DNA from: JBFWWP01 sp050246115
GTDB lineage: Bacteria; Planctomycetota; UBA8108; UBA1146; JAJFFE01
Reading direction: 5' to 3'
Length of the DNA: 64,000 bases
NCBI GenBank assembly: GCA_050246115.1
Contig: JBFWWP010000002.1
Location: 62,001-126,000 of the forward strand
Shown here: positions 53,235-62,324 of the stretch, in pieces
Layout: every line of letters begins with the position of its first letter
Numbering within the stretch: position 1 is the stretch's first letter
Position numbers and translations under genes: made by a program
Notes under the pieces: generated by a model
Database searches by the model: none
The model's input: only the letters and a program-made list of their open reading frames with translations
What the model was told of the DNA's origin: nothing

Positions 53235-56200
53235 TCAACTCGGCGCGCGAGTGACTTCGAGGCGCACGGTTTCGCCACCGACCTTGGTCTCGACACCTTG
53301 GTCGAGGCCGGGGACGTGAGCGATGGTGTCCGCGAGCAACTCGTCCCGCAGGTAGTCGTCGTGGGCAAGCAAGGCGTGGACGACGCGGTCGGAGCCGTCG
53401 AAGCTCACTCGGATGCGGTCGGAGACTTGCAGGTCGATTTCCTTGCGTCGCTCTTGGGCCTGACGATTGAAGTCGCGCGCGATGCCCTCGTCCTCGAGTT
53501 CCTGGGTCAGCGTGGTGTCGAGGGCCACGAACGTCCCTTGATCCAACACGAAGGCGAGGTTCTCGGGGCCACTGTGAACGAGGTCTACGTCGGTGGGGCC
53601 GAGTTCAACGGTTTCGCCGTCGAGGTCGAGGGTGAAGCGTCCCGTCGTGGCGAGCTGGTGACGGAGGGACGTCGCCTCGATGTCTGCTAGTCGATTGGCG
53701 ATTCGCTTCATGCGGCTTCCGAAACGCGGGCCGAGGGACTTGAAGTTCGGCTTCACGGTGGTGGTCACCCAAGTGCCTTCGTCGTTGATCAACTCGAGGT
53801 GTTTCACGTTACACTCCTCGAGGAGTTGCTGCGCGAAGCGTGGCTCGGAGAGAACGGAGTGTTCGACCGGGTCGCGCGGCCGCACGAGCATGCGCCCGAG
53901 CGGCTGACGAGTCTTGATCTTGGTTTGGCTGCGGAGACTCAGTCCCAGGTTCTTGTAGAAGATAATGGTGTCGATCTGGCGCTCCAGCTCGCTGTCGCAA
54001 AGGTCCGGGTCGACACGAGGGTAGGGAGTCAGGTGGACCGAGTCTTCCGCTCGAGCGTCGACCGAGCGAACGAGGTTGGCGAAGATCTCCTCGGTCAGGA
54101 ACGGCAGGATCGGTGCCGTTGCGCGGACTACGCTCACTAGTACGGTGTAGAGCGTCTGGTAGGCCGATCGCTTGTCGTGAGTCATCTCGCTGGCGTAGAA
54201 GCGGCGGCGAGAGCGCCGGAGGTACCAGTTCGAGAAGTAGTCGTCGTTGAACTGCTCCAGCTTCTCGATGAAGCGATAGAGGGAGAAGTTCTCGAACGAC
54301 TCGTGTGCGTCGGCGATCAATCGCTGGAGGCGACTGAGGATCCAGCGATCCAGCTCGGAACGCTCGCGCACGGGAATGACGTTGTCCTGAGGAGTCCAAC
54401 CGTCCGTTCTGGCGTAGGTGATGAAGAAGCTGTAGCAGTTCCAGAAGGTGAGCAGCTTCCGTCGAATCTCCCCGTCCAGAGTCGGGCCCTTCTCTCCGCG
54501 GGCCCCGAGGTCCGGGAAGTTGAGATTCAGGACCGGGTTCTGCGCCGCGTAGAGGTAACGCATGATCTCCGCGCCCAGCTGCTCGGCGGCCTCGTCGAAG
54601 GCAATGGCGTTGCCCTTGGACTTGTGCATTTCTTCTCCGCGGGCGTCGCGGACCAGTGCGTGACCGAGGAGTACTCGGAACGGGGGCCGTCCGTCGAGCA
54701 TCGCGCTCATCGCGAGCAAGGAGTAGAACCAGTTCCGGAACTGTCCGGGGAAGCACTCGACGACGAAGTCGGCCGGAAACCATCGGTTCCAGTACTCCGG
54801 GTTCGAGTTGTAGTGGACGGTACTGAATGGAACGATACCGGCATCGAGCCACGGGTTGCCGACGTCCTCGGTGCGTCGAGCCAGCGCGCCGCAGCTACCG
54901 CAGCGGATCATGATCGAATCGACCCAGGGACGGTGGGGCGTGTGTCCACTGAACTCGTCCCAGCCGGCCAACGCGCGCTCCTCGAGTTCGCGCGCACTGC
55001 CAATGACGTCGAACCAGCCGCAGTCGTCGCAGGACCAGATCGGTAGCGCCAACCCCCAGAAGCGCTTCTTCGAGATCATCCAGTCGCCCATGTTCTTGAG
55101 CCAGTCGAGCTCGCGTGCTTCGCCGTCGGCGGGGATCCACCGAATTTGCGGAACGAGCCGCTGGATGCGATCGCGCCAGTCCATGCGAATGAACCACTCG
55201 TTCACGAGCCGAAAGACGAGCTCCTCCTTGCAGCGCCAGCAATGCGGGTACACGTGCGGGTAGCTCTCGCGGGCGACGAGGAGGCCGCGCTCCCGTAGGT
55301 CGGTGACGATGGTCTCGGTCACCTCGCCGACCGAGCGGCCAGAAAGTTCGCCGAAGCCATCGACGTAGTGGCCGGATTCGTCGAGCGGTGCGATCACCGG
55401 GAGGCCCTGCTCTCGGCCGAGCCGATGGTCTTCGGCGCCACAGCCCGGTGCGATGTGGACGATTCCCGTACCTTCGGCCCCGCTCACCTCAGACCATGCG
55501 ATGACTCGATGGCTGTGCGCTGCACTCTGGGCGAGGTCGCCGTTCGTGGAGTGGTGGCCGACCCCCTGGGGAGTGTTCGCTGCGGGCAGGTGGTCGAACG
55601 GGCCATCGTAGGCCAGCCCGACGAGCTCGGACCCAGGAAGTTCGCGCACGACCTCGAGCGCTCCCGAGCCCTTCAATATGTTCCTCAGCGTGTGGAGCTT
55701 GTGCGTTTCGCGTTTGCCGCCGGCCTCGAGCTCTTGGATGCGTTCGCGCTCGAAATTCTCTTTGCCGAGGTAGTAGACCCAGTCGCCGTGGCGGACTTCC
55801 AGATAGGTCATGCCTGGATTCACTGCCGCGGCGACGTTCGAGGTCAGGGTCCAAGGCGTGGTCGTCCAAACGAGGAGCGCTCGGCGCGGTTGATCCCGAA
55901 GCGGGAAGCGCACGAAGACGGAGGTGTGAGCCACGATCTTGCGGCCCTCGCTCAGCTCCATCTGCGACAAGCCGGTGCCGCAACGGCAGCACCACGGCAT
56001 GACGTCGTGCCCGCGATAGATGAATCCTTCCTCGTGACACTTCTTGAGGAAGGCCCAGATGGCGTAATTGTTCTCCGTCGAGAACGTGAAGTAGCTGCCG
56101 CCGAACTCTGCGCTGCCGAGCCGCCCGATCAGTTGCTCTGGGGGCCCGGTGACTGCGTCCCCGCGGGGTGTGGTAATCGTCACCTCGGGGCGCATGTCTC

Positions 56201-56672
56201 GGAGTGCATCGCGCAGGGCCAGCAGCGTCTCTGGCTGGTCCCAGTCCATCCAGTACCCCAGCCGGATCGACTGCTCGGTCTGGCGCGCTGCGAAGGTCAG
56301 CACCCGCTCCTTGCAGTCGCGAACGAACTGCGCGAGACCGTGCTCGACGATGTCGGCCTTCGTCCGGAAGCCTCTGGCTTTCTCCACCTCGACCTCGACC
56401 CAGAGGCCTTGGCAATCGAACCCGTTCTGGTAGCGCAGGTCCCGCCCATTCATGGCGTGGTAGCGCTGGAACATATCTTTGTAGGATCGACCCCAGGCGT
56501 GGTGGACCCCCATCGGGTTGTTGGCGGTGATCGGGCCGTCGAGGAACGACCAGGGGGTCCCGCCGGCATTGCGATTTCGCAAACGCGCGAAAATCTGCCG
56601 CTCGCGCCAGTAGTCTAGCTGTCTTCGCTCGAGCGCGGGGAAGTCCGGTATCTTCTCTACTGGGCGGTACAT
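53235..56672 (-). CDS. ileS: Isoleucine-tRNA ligase
   Basis: A 1145-residue class I synthetase that charges tRNA-Ile. The HIGH motif is HHAWGRSYKDMFQRYHAMNG in the form HHAWG, and the KMSKS motif is MHKSKGNAIAFDEAAE. GFDCQGLWVEVEVEK is the characteristic IleRS sequence. The middle includes the CP1 editing domain (LVWTTTPWTLTSNVAAAVN). The length and the HHAWG form fit the longer, eukaryote-like IleRS type which often resists mupirocin; that is family knowledge, not proof. It stands alone between two dockerin-type genes. Confidence 0.95.
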   Translation of the reverse strand: MYRPVEKIPDFPALERRQLDYWRERQIFARLRNRNAGGTPWSFLDGPITANNPMGVHHAWGRSYKDMFQRYHAMNGRDLRYQNGFDCQGLWVEVEVEKARGFRTKADIVEHGLAQFVRDCKERVLTFAARQTEQSIRLGYWMDWDQPETLLALRDALRDMRPEVTITTPRGDAVTGPPEQLIGRLGSAEFGGSYFTFSTENNYAIWAFLKKCHEEGFIYRGHDVMPWCCRCGTGLSQMELSEGRKIVAHTSVFVRFPLRDQPRRALLVWTTTPWTLTSNVAAAVNPGMTYLEVRHGDWVYYLGKENFERERIQELEAGGKRETHKLHTLRNILKGSGALEVVRELPGSELVGLAYDGPFDHLPAANTPQGVGHHSTNGDLAQSAAHSHRVIAWSEVSGAEGTGIVHIAPGCGAEDHRLGREQGLPVIAPLDESGHYVDGFGELSGRSVGEVTETIVTDLRERGLLVARESYPHVYPHCWRCKEELVFRLVNEWFIRMDWRDRIQRLVPQIRWIPADGEARELDWLKNMGDWMISKKRFWGLALPIWSCDDCGWFDVIGSARELEERALAGWDEFSGHTPHRPWVDSIMIRCGSCGALARRTEDVGNPWLDAGIVPFSTVHYNSNPEYWNRWFPADFVVECFPGQFRNWFYSLLAMSAMLDGRPPFRVLLGHALVRDARGEEMHKSKGNAIAFDEAAEQLGAEIMRYLYAAQNPVLNLNFPDLGARGEKGPTLDGEIRRKLLTFWNCYSFFITYARTDGWTPQDNVIPVRERSELDRWILSRLQRLIADAHESFENFSLYRFIEKLEQFNDDYFSNWYLRRSRRRFYASEMTHDKRSAYQTLYTVLVSVVRATAPILPFLTEEIFANLVRSVDARAEDSVHLTPYPRVDPDLCDSELERQIDTIIFYKNLGLSLRSQTKIKTRQPLGRMLVRPRDPVEHSVLSEPRFAQQLLEECNVKHLELINDEGTWVTTTVKPNFKSLGPRFGSRMKRIANRLADIEATSLRHQLATTGRFTLDLDGETVELGPTDVDLVHSGPENLAFVLDQGTFVALDTTLTQELEDEGIARDFNRQAQERRKEIDLQVSDRIRVSFDGSDRVVHALLAHDDYLRDELLADTIAHVPGLDQGVETKVGGETVRLEVTRAPS

Positions 56673-57180
56673 ACGATGCTCGGTCCTCGCGGTGGATGGG
56701 GTCGGGCACGCGCCCGGAGAGGGTCCGCCGCTCGGTTGGCCGCGGCCCCGTAGGTTCTTCGCCGAGGGCGTAGAATAGCCGATCTTCCGCGGGTTGTCGT
56801 GCGTGGCTTTGCGCCGGCCCGCGGCTCAGCGCGGTGCCGGGCCCCTTCGAGCAACGTCGCCACGCCGCTCGCCGCGGTAACTTTGGGTCGGCGCAGGTTG
56901 CTTTCGCTCCAGCCAGGGGAGAGAATCTGGCCCAAGTAACGTTGTCCGTTGGCCGCAGGCCGTACCGGGCTCTCCGCCGGGCCGGTGGTTCTGCACCCGT
57001 CGGGTACCCCTGCGGGGTCCTGCTTGACGCCGCTTCGCAGGCGGGGTCATCGGGGGGCGTCGAGGGTCGTCCGGCGGCCCTGGCCCGCTCCTGGCGTGAC
57101 CGGATCGGCGCCGACGGACGAGGGTGGTCGCATTGTGGGCTCGAACCGCTTCCCTGAGGGGGCGTAGGAGGTTGACCGGC
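56673..57180. other. Divergent intergenic region, nothing certain
   Basis: About 510 bases between ileS (minus) and the large dockerin gene (plus). No T-box-like leader is recognisable before ileS. Promoters are not evident, and there is no repeat from elsewhere in the window. Confidence 0.4.
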
Positions 57181-59319
57181 ATGGTAGTGAACCTAGCGAA
57201 GCGCGTCTCGTGCGCCCTCGCCTTGTCGTTCCTCGCGTTGGGACCCGTATCGGGTCAGGCAGACGTGATCGTGGGGGACTTGCATGACCTCAACAACTAC
57301 GGTTCCGCAGGCGAGTTCTTCGCTTACTCGGTCGGAACCGTGTCCTGCAACATCGGCACGGTCCCGCTCAATTGGATCGCGAACAACGCTCAGCATCCGG
57401 TCATCGGTCAGAACCTGTACCGGTTGAAGGATGGTCGCTTCGAGCAAGTGGGGCAAAGCTGGCTGAAGCACGGATTCACCGCGCTGCAACAGTCGCTGTG
57501 TCAGCCTTGCGTGGCGAACCCCAACGGATCTGCCTTGGGTGTGGGGTGCTCGGACCCCTACAGCGCGGGCTTGAACGGTAGCCAGAACAACGGTCCCAAG
57601 AGCGAAGTGAACGCGACTACGGGGGTGTTCCCGTTCCCGTACGTCTTCGATCCGCCGGTCACCGACCTCACTTCGCGTCGCGTGCGTGTCCACGCCGACG
57701 ACGTGGACCCCGCACAGAATGTTGGGGCAACCTACTGGGTCGAAGGCCAGTACGTGACTCTCGACGACGCCACCGCCAACAACCACCACAACAACGCCTC
57801 TTACCGGCGGGTGAACGTGGGCGCCAACCCGGCAAACTTCCCGCTCTCGTTCGTCGCGGGGCAGGCCACCGTTCGTGAGAAGCCGGCCATCGAAGCGTGG
57901 CCGCTGTTGGATCCAACGGTCCAGTTGACTCAAGTGACGGTCAACAACGGCCGCTTCTACTTGGCGTCGAAGGTGACCCAGCTACCCACGGGCAACTACT
58001 CCTACGAGTACGCGCTGTTCAATCTGAACTCGGATCGTTCCGCGGGTTCGTTCACCGTTCCGCTGGGCCCGAGCTTGCTCGTCACCAACGTGGGCTTCCA
58101 TGACGTTCCGTATCACAGCGGCTTGGAGACCGTCTACGATCAGGCGGACTGGACGTCGAACGTGACCGCGGCAGAGATCACCTGGTCCTGCACGCCCTTC
58201 GCCGCGAACCCGAACGCAAATGCGCTGCGTTGGGCGACGATGTACAACTATCGCTTCGTCACCAACGCTGCGCCGATCGCGGGTCAGGTGACCCTGGGCT
58301 TGTTCAAACCGGGCAACCCTGCTTTCGCCCTGATCGACACGCAAGTCCCCGACGGTTCGGCAGTCGTGGGAGTGAGCGCGCTGGTGTGCGCGAACACGGG
58401 CTCGGGTGTCGACCTCAGCTGGACGAACTCCGACGTCTACGATCAGATCCAGGTTCTGCGGGACGGGACTCTGGTAGCGACCCTGCCGGGAACCGCCACC
58501 ACGTTTTCCGAGGGGCTGCCCGACGCCTCGTACGTCTTCGGCATTCGTGCCTTCATCGGTGCCGATTTCTCGCCGCTGGTGAGTTGCAACGTGCAGGTCG
58601 GACTCACCCACACCCTGTCGTTGCTGAATGCCAATGCGGTTGCGGGCCAGACCAACCTTCGGATTCCGCTTCGCGGCGGGTCCATTGCGTTCATCGACGG
58701 CTTCTCGGCCTCGATTTCCTACGCCACCGACCTCTTGGACGGCGTCGCGGTCGACTTCGTCGGGAGCGCGCCGGCAGCTGCCGGCGCCGACTTCATGATG
58801 GCGGATGTAGGGGTGAACTACATGACCCTAGAGGTGCTGCTCGACAGTGTGGCACCGTTCTCGGGCAACGAGCTCCCGGCTGGCTTCAACCAGACCTTCG
58901 CGACGCTCGTGTTCGCCGTCACCGGGACCTTCGCAGACGGCGAGACCCGTCAGCTGACGTTCGTCGATGGGTTGGGGGCAGGCGTACTGAACGAGTTCGT
59001 CGACAACGGGGCCCCGATTACGCCTTTCACCATGGGCGCTACCGTGACCTTCGTGAACGCGGCCACGTTCGTTCGGGGAGACTGCAACTCGGACGGTAGC
59101 GTGAATATTCCCGACGTGATTTTCTTGCTGAACTACCTGTTCGCCTTTGGCCTGTCCCCGTCTTGCTTCTCTTCCTGCGACGTCGACGACAATGGGTCCC
59201 TGCAGCTGCCGGACGCCATCGTTGCTCTCAACTACCTGTTCGCCGGTGGCTCGCCGCCGGTGTCGCCGTTCCCAACCGCCGGTACCGACCCGACCCCGGA
59301 TACGTTGCCGTGCATTTGA
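57181..59319 (+). CDS. Large exported protein with C-terminal dockerin-like repeats
   Basis: A 712-residue secreted protein (signal LAKRVSCALALSFLALGPVS). The first 330 residues are a beta-rich domain of unknown function that recurs in Planctomycetota and other marine bacteria (DVIVGDLHDLNNYGSAGEFF, WIANNAQHPVIGQNLYRLK). A fibronectin-like unit (VDLSWTNSDVYDQIQVLRDG) and a cohesin-like part (LRIPLRGGSIAFIDGFSASI) follow. The end carries two dockerin-like repeats, RGDCNSDGSVNIPDVIFLLN and DVDDNGSLQLPDAIVALNYL. AGGAGG precedes the ATG at 57181. Confidence 0.85.
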   Translation: MVVNLAKRVSCALALSFLALGPVSGQADVIVGDLHDLNNYGSAGEFFAYSVGTVSCNIGTVPLNWIANNAQHPVIGQNLYRLKDGRFEQVGQSWLKHGFTALQQSLCQPCVANPNGSALGVGCSDPYSAGLNGSQNNGPKSEVNATTGVFPFPYVFDPPVTDLTSRRVRVHADDVDPAQNVGATYWVEGQYVTLDDATANNHHNNASYRRVNVGANPANFPLSFVAGQATVREKPAIEAWPLLDPTVQLTQVTVNNGRFYLASKVTQLPTGNYSYEYALFNLNSDRSAGSFTVPLGPSLLVTNVGFHDVPYHSGLETVYDQADWTSNVTAAEITWSCTPFAANPNANALRWATMYNYRFVTNAAPIAGQVTLGLFKPGNPAFALIDTQVPDGSAVVGVSALVCANTGSGVDLSWTNSDVYDQIQVLRDGTLVATLPGTATTFSEGLPDASYVFGIRAFIGADFSPLVSCNVQVGLTHTLSLLNANAVAGQTNLRIPLRGGSIAFIDGFSASISYATDLLDGVAVDFVGSAPAAAGADFMMADVGVNYMTLEVLLDSVAPFSGNELPAGFNQTFATLVFAVTGTFADGETRQLTFVDGLGAGVLNEFVDNGAPITPFTMGATVTFVNAATFVRGDCNSDGSVNIPDVIFLLNYLFAFGLSPSCFSSCDVDDNGSLQLPDAIVALNYLFAGGSPPVSPFPTAGTDPTPDTLPCI

Positions 59320-59362
59320 GTTCCGGTTGGGTTCCTGACCGTTGAGCGAAGTTGACGTGTTC

Positions 59363-59398
59363 GGCCCCTCGCGCCACTCTGGCGCGGGGGGCCCTTCT
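59363..59398 (+). terminator. Hairpin terminator of the large dockerin gene
   Basis: GGCCCCTCGCGCCA (59363-59376) pairs with TGGCGCGGGGGGCC (59380-59393) around CTC, with one G-T pair, then CTTCTC. The T-run is poor but the stem is strong and well placed, 43 bases after the stop. Confidence 0.6.
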
Positions 59399-59494
59399 CG
59401 ATTCGGGGTCTTGCATACAGCGTGTGAATGAAGGGTGGGCTTCGGCGTCGCCTGGAGCGGACCATTCGGTTCGGGGACACCGGACAGACAGGGA

Positions 59495-59734
59495 GTGAAG
59501 TCGGTGGCAGAGAGAGCCTGGTTGCTCGGTGTCGGACTGGACGGTAGCGACGGCCACACCCGAATCACTCGGGCGGAGGACGTGCTTCTCGTGGGGGGAA
59601 GTCAAGAAACCCACGAACGAATGCAAGATCACGTGATCCACATTGGCGAGGAGTTGAGCCGGCGGGGGAAGGCGCTTGCGGACTGTTCCCCGCAAGAGGT
59701 TGCGGACATCGTACGGGAAGTCGTTGACCGATGA
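59495..59734 (+). CDS. Small conserved-looking hypothetical protein
   Basis: A 79-residue soluble protein starting at GTG (59495) with ACAGGGA before it. It begins VKSVAERAWLLGVGLDGSDG and ends in a helical segment (PQEVADIVREVVDR). The stop overlaps the ATG of the next gene, so it is probably co-translated with it. I do not recognise it. Confidence 0.6.
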   Translation: MKSVAERAWLLGVGLDGSDGHTRITRAEDVLLVGGSQETHERMQDHVIHIGEELSRRGKALADCSPQEVADIVREVVDR

Positions 59735-60672
59735 TGCTGGCTGACTTCACGGCGGCGCTACTCGTGACCTTGAGTTTTCTGGGGTCGCCTTCGGAGCCGG
59801 GCGAGAGGCTTGGACTCGAGATCCTCCAGGAGTCGAATGGCATTCCCGGCCGCGAGCAAGAGGTCGGAGCCCGTCAGCGCATCTTGGTGGTCTCCGACCG
59901 CCTGCGGCTCGAGGACCAGGCCACCGGCGTCCATTACATCTTCCGGTTGGATGTCGACCCAGCGCAGATCTGGGAGCTGACCGCGGACGGGAAGAAGTAC
60001 CGCGAAGGGGTCAAGGGGCAGATCCAAGTGGACCGGGATCGTGCGGAACGCCAGACCCTAGAGGCACTGAAGCGCGGCGAGCCGGCGGAACTCGCAACCT
60101 ACTTGCGAGAGAACTACATGCGCGCTGACGGGACCCGAGAGGTGGTCGTGCAGGTTTCGGAGGATACTCCGCCCGACGTGCTCGGCTATTCCGTCAAGCG
60201 CTACGTCGTACGCGAGAACGAACGCCCCGTGGTGGACCTGCTGGTCACGGAGGACTTGAGCGTCGAGATCCCGTTCTTCGACTTCTACCGGCGGGTGGGG
60301 GCCTTCTCGGACGAGGTATTGACCGAGTTGAAGCGGATCCGGGGCGTGCCTCTCGAGGCGCGCATCACAGTCGTCACCGCCGGCTTGAGTTACCCCATCC
60401 ACGCCAAGGTCGTTCGACTGGTGCAACGACCGATCGACTTGGCCCGATTCGAGCTCCCTCCGGACGCGACCCAGATCGTGGACAGCCCCGTGACCCCATG
60501 CGCGTTCTGCGGGGTGGACGTCGAGAACACTGCGCCGGGCGACAAGATCATCGTGAACGGTAAGGCGATTCTCTTCTGTTGCCGCGAACACCGCACTGCC
60601 TGGCGCAACAAGTTCGGCGGCAAAGGTGCCCAGGCGCAGCCCGAGGGCGTCAAGGCACCGGGGCAGCATTGA
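59731..60672 (+). CDS. Exported hypothetical protein with C-terminal Cys-rich zinc-binding motif
   Basis: A 313-residue protein with hydrophobic N-terminus (MMLADFTAALLVTLSFLGSP). The central part reads YIFRLDVDPAQIWELTADGK and later VPFF-like strands typical of beta proteins measuring a reaction such as DUF-type oxidised-lipid sensors, but no named family fits. The end has a CxxC...CC..H cluster (TPCAFCGVDVEN, then ILFCCREHRTAW), which resembles TRASH/YHS-type metal-binding fingers. It overlaps the preceding small gene and may be a metal-responsive exported or membrane-bound protein. Function unknown. Confidence 0.7.
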   Translation: MMLADFTAALLVTLSFLGSPSEPGERLGLEILQESNGIPGREQEVGARQRILVVSDRLRLEDQATGVHYIFRLDVDPAQIWELTADGKKYREGVKGQIQVDRDRAERQTLEALKRGEPAELATYLRENYMRADGTREVVVQVSEDTPPDVLGYSVKRYVVRENERPVVDLLVTEDLSVEIPFFDFYRRVGAFSDEVLTELKRIRGVPLEARITVVTAGLSYPIHAKVVRLVQRPIDLARFELPPDATQIVDSPVTPCAFCGVDVENTAPGDKIIVNGKAILFCCREHRTAWRNKFGGKGAQAQPEGVKAPGQH

Positions 60673-60673
60673 G

Positions 60674-60708
60674 CCCCAAGGCAAGCGCGAACCCGCCTTT
60701 GCCTTGGG
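60674..60708. repeat. Hairpin related to the dispersed repeats
   Basis: CCCAAGGCAAGCGCG pairs with CGCCTTTGCCTTGGG around AACC. The CAAGCGCG...TTGCCTTGGG pattern is shared with the repeats at 5447 and 31644. It lies between two convergent genes and may terminate both. Confidence 0.6.
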
Positions 60709-60728
60709 ACTGATCATTCAAGCCCTCG

Positions 60729-62120
60729 CTAGACCGTCCACGGCAGCAGAGCGTCCATCTTCACCGGATGCTTTGCCAATCGGTCTCGAACGTGGCTGCT
60801 GATGCGGCGCAATGCATCCTGCGTTCTTCCTTCGACCCGTACCGTGAGGTTGGCCGTCGTGTTGGAGGCCCGAATCAGCGCCCAGCCGTCGGGCCACGTG
60901 GCGCGGACCCCGTCGATGCCGTTGACCCGGTCGCCGCCCAACTCTTTGCGATAGGTGGCGACCAACTCGTCCACCACTCGGAACTTGTCGGCTTCGGCAA
61001 CGCCGATCTTCACCTCAGGAGTGTAGAAGGTCTCCGGGATGCCTGCGAAGAGCTCGGAACACGGAACTCCCTTCTCGCTCTGAATGTGGAGCAGCTGGAG
61101 TGCCGCGAAGAATGCGTCGTCGTACCCGTAGTAGTTGCGACCCACGCAGATGTGACCGGACAACTCGCCGGCGAGGAGGGCCTTCTCCTCGCGCATCTTC
61201 TCTTTGATGATCGAGTGGCCGGTCTTCCACATGATGGGAGTTCCACCTCGGGCAGCGATATCGGTCATCAGGAAGTCGCTGCACTTCACGTCCAGAATGA
61301 TCTTTCCCGACCCTTCCTTCTCCAAGAAGTACCGCGCCAGCACCAACAGGATGTGGTCGGCGCTTCGCTTCGTACCCTTCTCGTCGATCACGCCGACGCG
61401 GTCCGCGTCGCCGTCGAAACCGAGTCCGAGGTCGGCCTTCTCGGTCTTCACGAGTTGGATGAGGTCTTTGACGTACTCCGGAACCTCCGGGTCGGGGAGG
61501 TGATTGGGGAAGGTGCCGTCCGGCTCGGCGTACAATGCGTTGATCTGAACCCCGAAGCGTTCGAGTAACGGGATCGCGACCGGGCCGGCCACCCCGTTTC
61601 CGCAGTCGACGGCGACGCGGAGCCCCGGTCGAATCACGAACTTGCGGGCGAGTTCGTCGATGTAGGCGGGCACCACGTCGGTCTCCGTGAAGCTGCCGCG
61701 CTTCGCCACGGGTTGTGCCGCCATCGACAGGGTTCGCAGCTTGGTGATCTCGTCGCCCCAGATCGGCCAGATGTCGCGGGTCAGTTTCAGCCCGTTGTAC
61801 TGGATGGGGTTGTGGCTCCCCGTAACCATGATGCCGCCGTCGAGCTCGAGGTGCGCGACGGAGTAGTACAAGACCGGGGTCGGTACTTGGCCGAGGTGTA
61901 TGACATCCATTCCGGCGTCTCGCAACCCGTCGCTGAGCGCGATGGAGAACGGTGGGCTCGACTCCCGGACATCGTGGCCCACGCTGATCCGGCGGCGACC
62001 CTCGGTAGCCATGAGCGTGCCGTAGCCACGACCGATTTGGCGGACGATGTCCTCGCTGAGGTCTTGGCCGACGATGCCTCGAATGTCATAGGCCCGGAAG
62101 ATCTGCTCTGGAAGGTGCAC
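60729..62120 (-). CDS. Phosphomannomutase/phosphoglucomutase
   Basis: A 463-residue alpha-D-phosphohexomutase. FRAYDIRGIVGQDL is the entry motif, VTGSHNPIQYNGLKL holds the phospho-Ser, GFDGDADRVGVIDEKG the Mg-binding loop DGDxDR, and GELSGHICVGRNYYGYDDAF the sugar-binding loop with the GE(M/L)SGH element. It interconverts hexose 1- and 6-phosphates for polysaccharide synthesis. The start is GTG at 62120 with AGAAAGGACG upstream. It stands alone, divergent to the nucleoside transporter gene. Confidence 0.93.
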   Translation of the reverse strand: MHLPEQIFRAYDIRGIVGQDLSEDIVRQIGRGYGTLMATEGRRRISVGHDVRESSPPFSIALSDGLRDAGMDVIHLGQVPTPVLYYSVAHLELDGGIMVTGSHNPIQYNGLKLTRDIWPIWGDEITKLRTLSMAAQPVAKRGSFTETDVVPAYIDELARKFVIRPGLRVAVDCGNGVAGPVAIPLLERFGVQINALYAEPDGTFPNHLPDPEVPEYVKDLIQLVKTEKADLGLGFDGDADRVGVIDEKGTKRSADHILLVLARYFLEKEGSGKIILDVKCSDFLMTDIAARGGTPIMWKTGHSIIKEKMREEKALLAGELSGHICVGRNYYGYDDAFFAALQLLHIQSEKGVPCSELFAGIPETFYTPEVKIGVAEADKFRVVDELVATYRKELGGDRVNGIDGVRATWPDGWALIRASNTTANLTVRVEGRTQDALRRISSHVRDRLAKHPVKMDALLPWTV

Positions 62121-62324
62121 GGGGTCGTCCTTTCTGCGGTCCAACTGTGTGAGGCGACGAGTCTACCGGGAGGCCGGCTGCGCTTCAAACCCGCCCGCCT
62201 TGCGGGTTTTTGCTGTTACGGTACACTCCGCAGCCATTCGGCCATGAGACTGCCAGCCAACGGAGAGTCAGCCACGAGCGACCGGGTGTCCGAGCGCGGG
62301 CGCCTGCATGACAGCGGGGGAGCC

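Noticed and set aside
51883..56672. Reverse transcriptase or template repeat for a diversity-generating retroelement
   Set aside because: No frame with reverse transcriptase motifs and no adenine-rich copy of the FGE-like gene end was found in the window.
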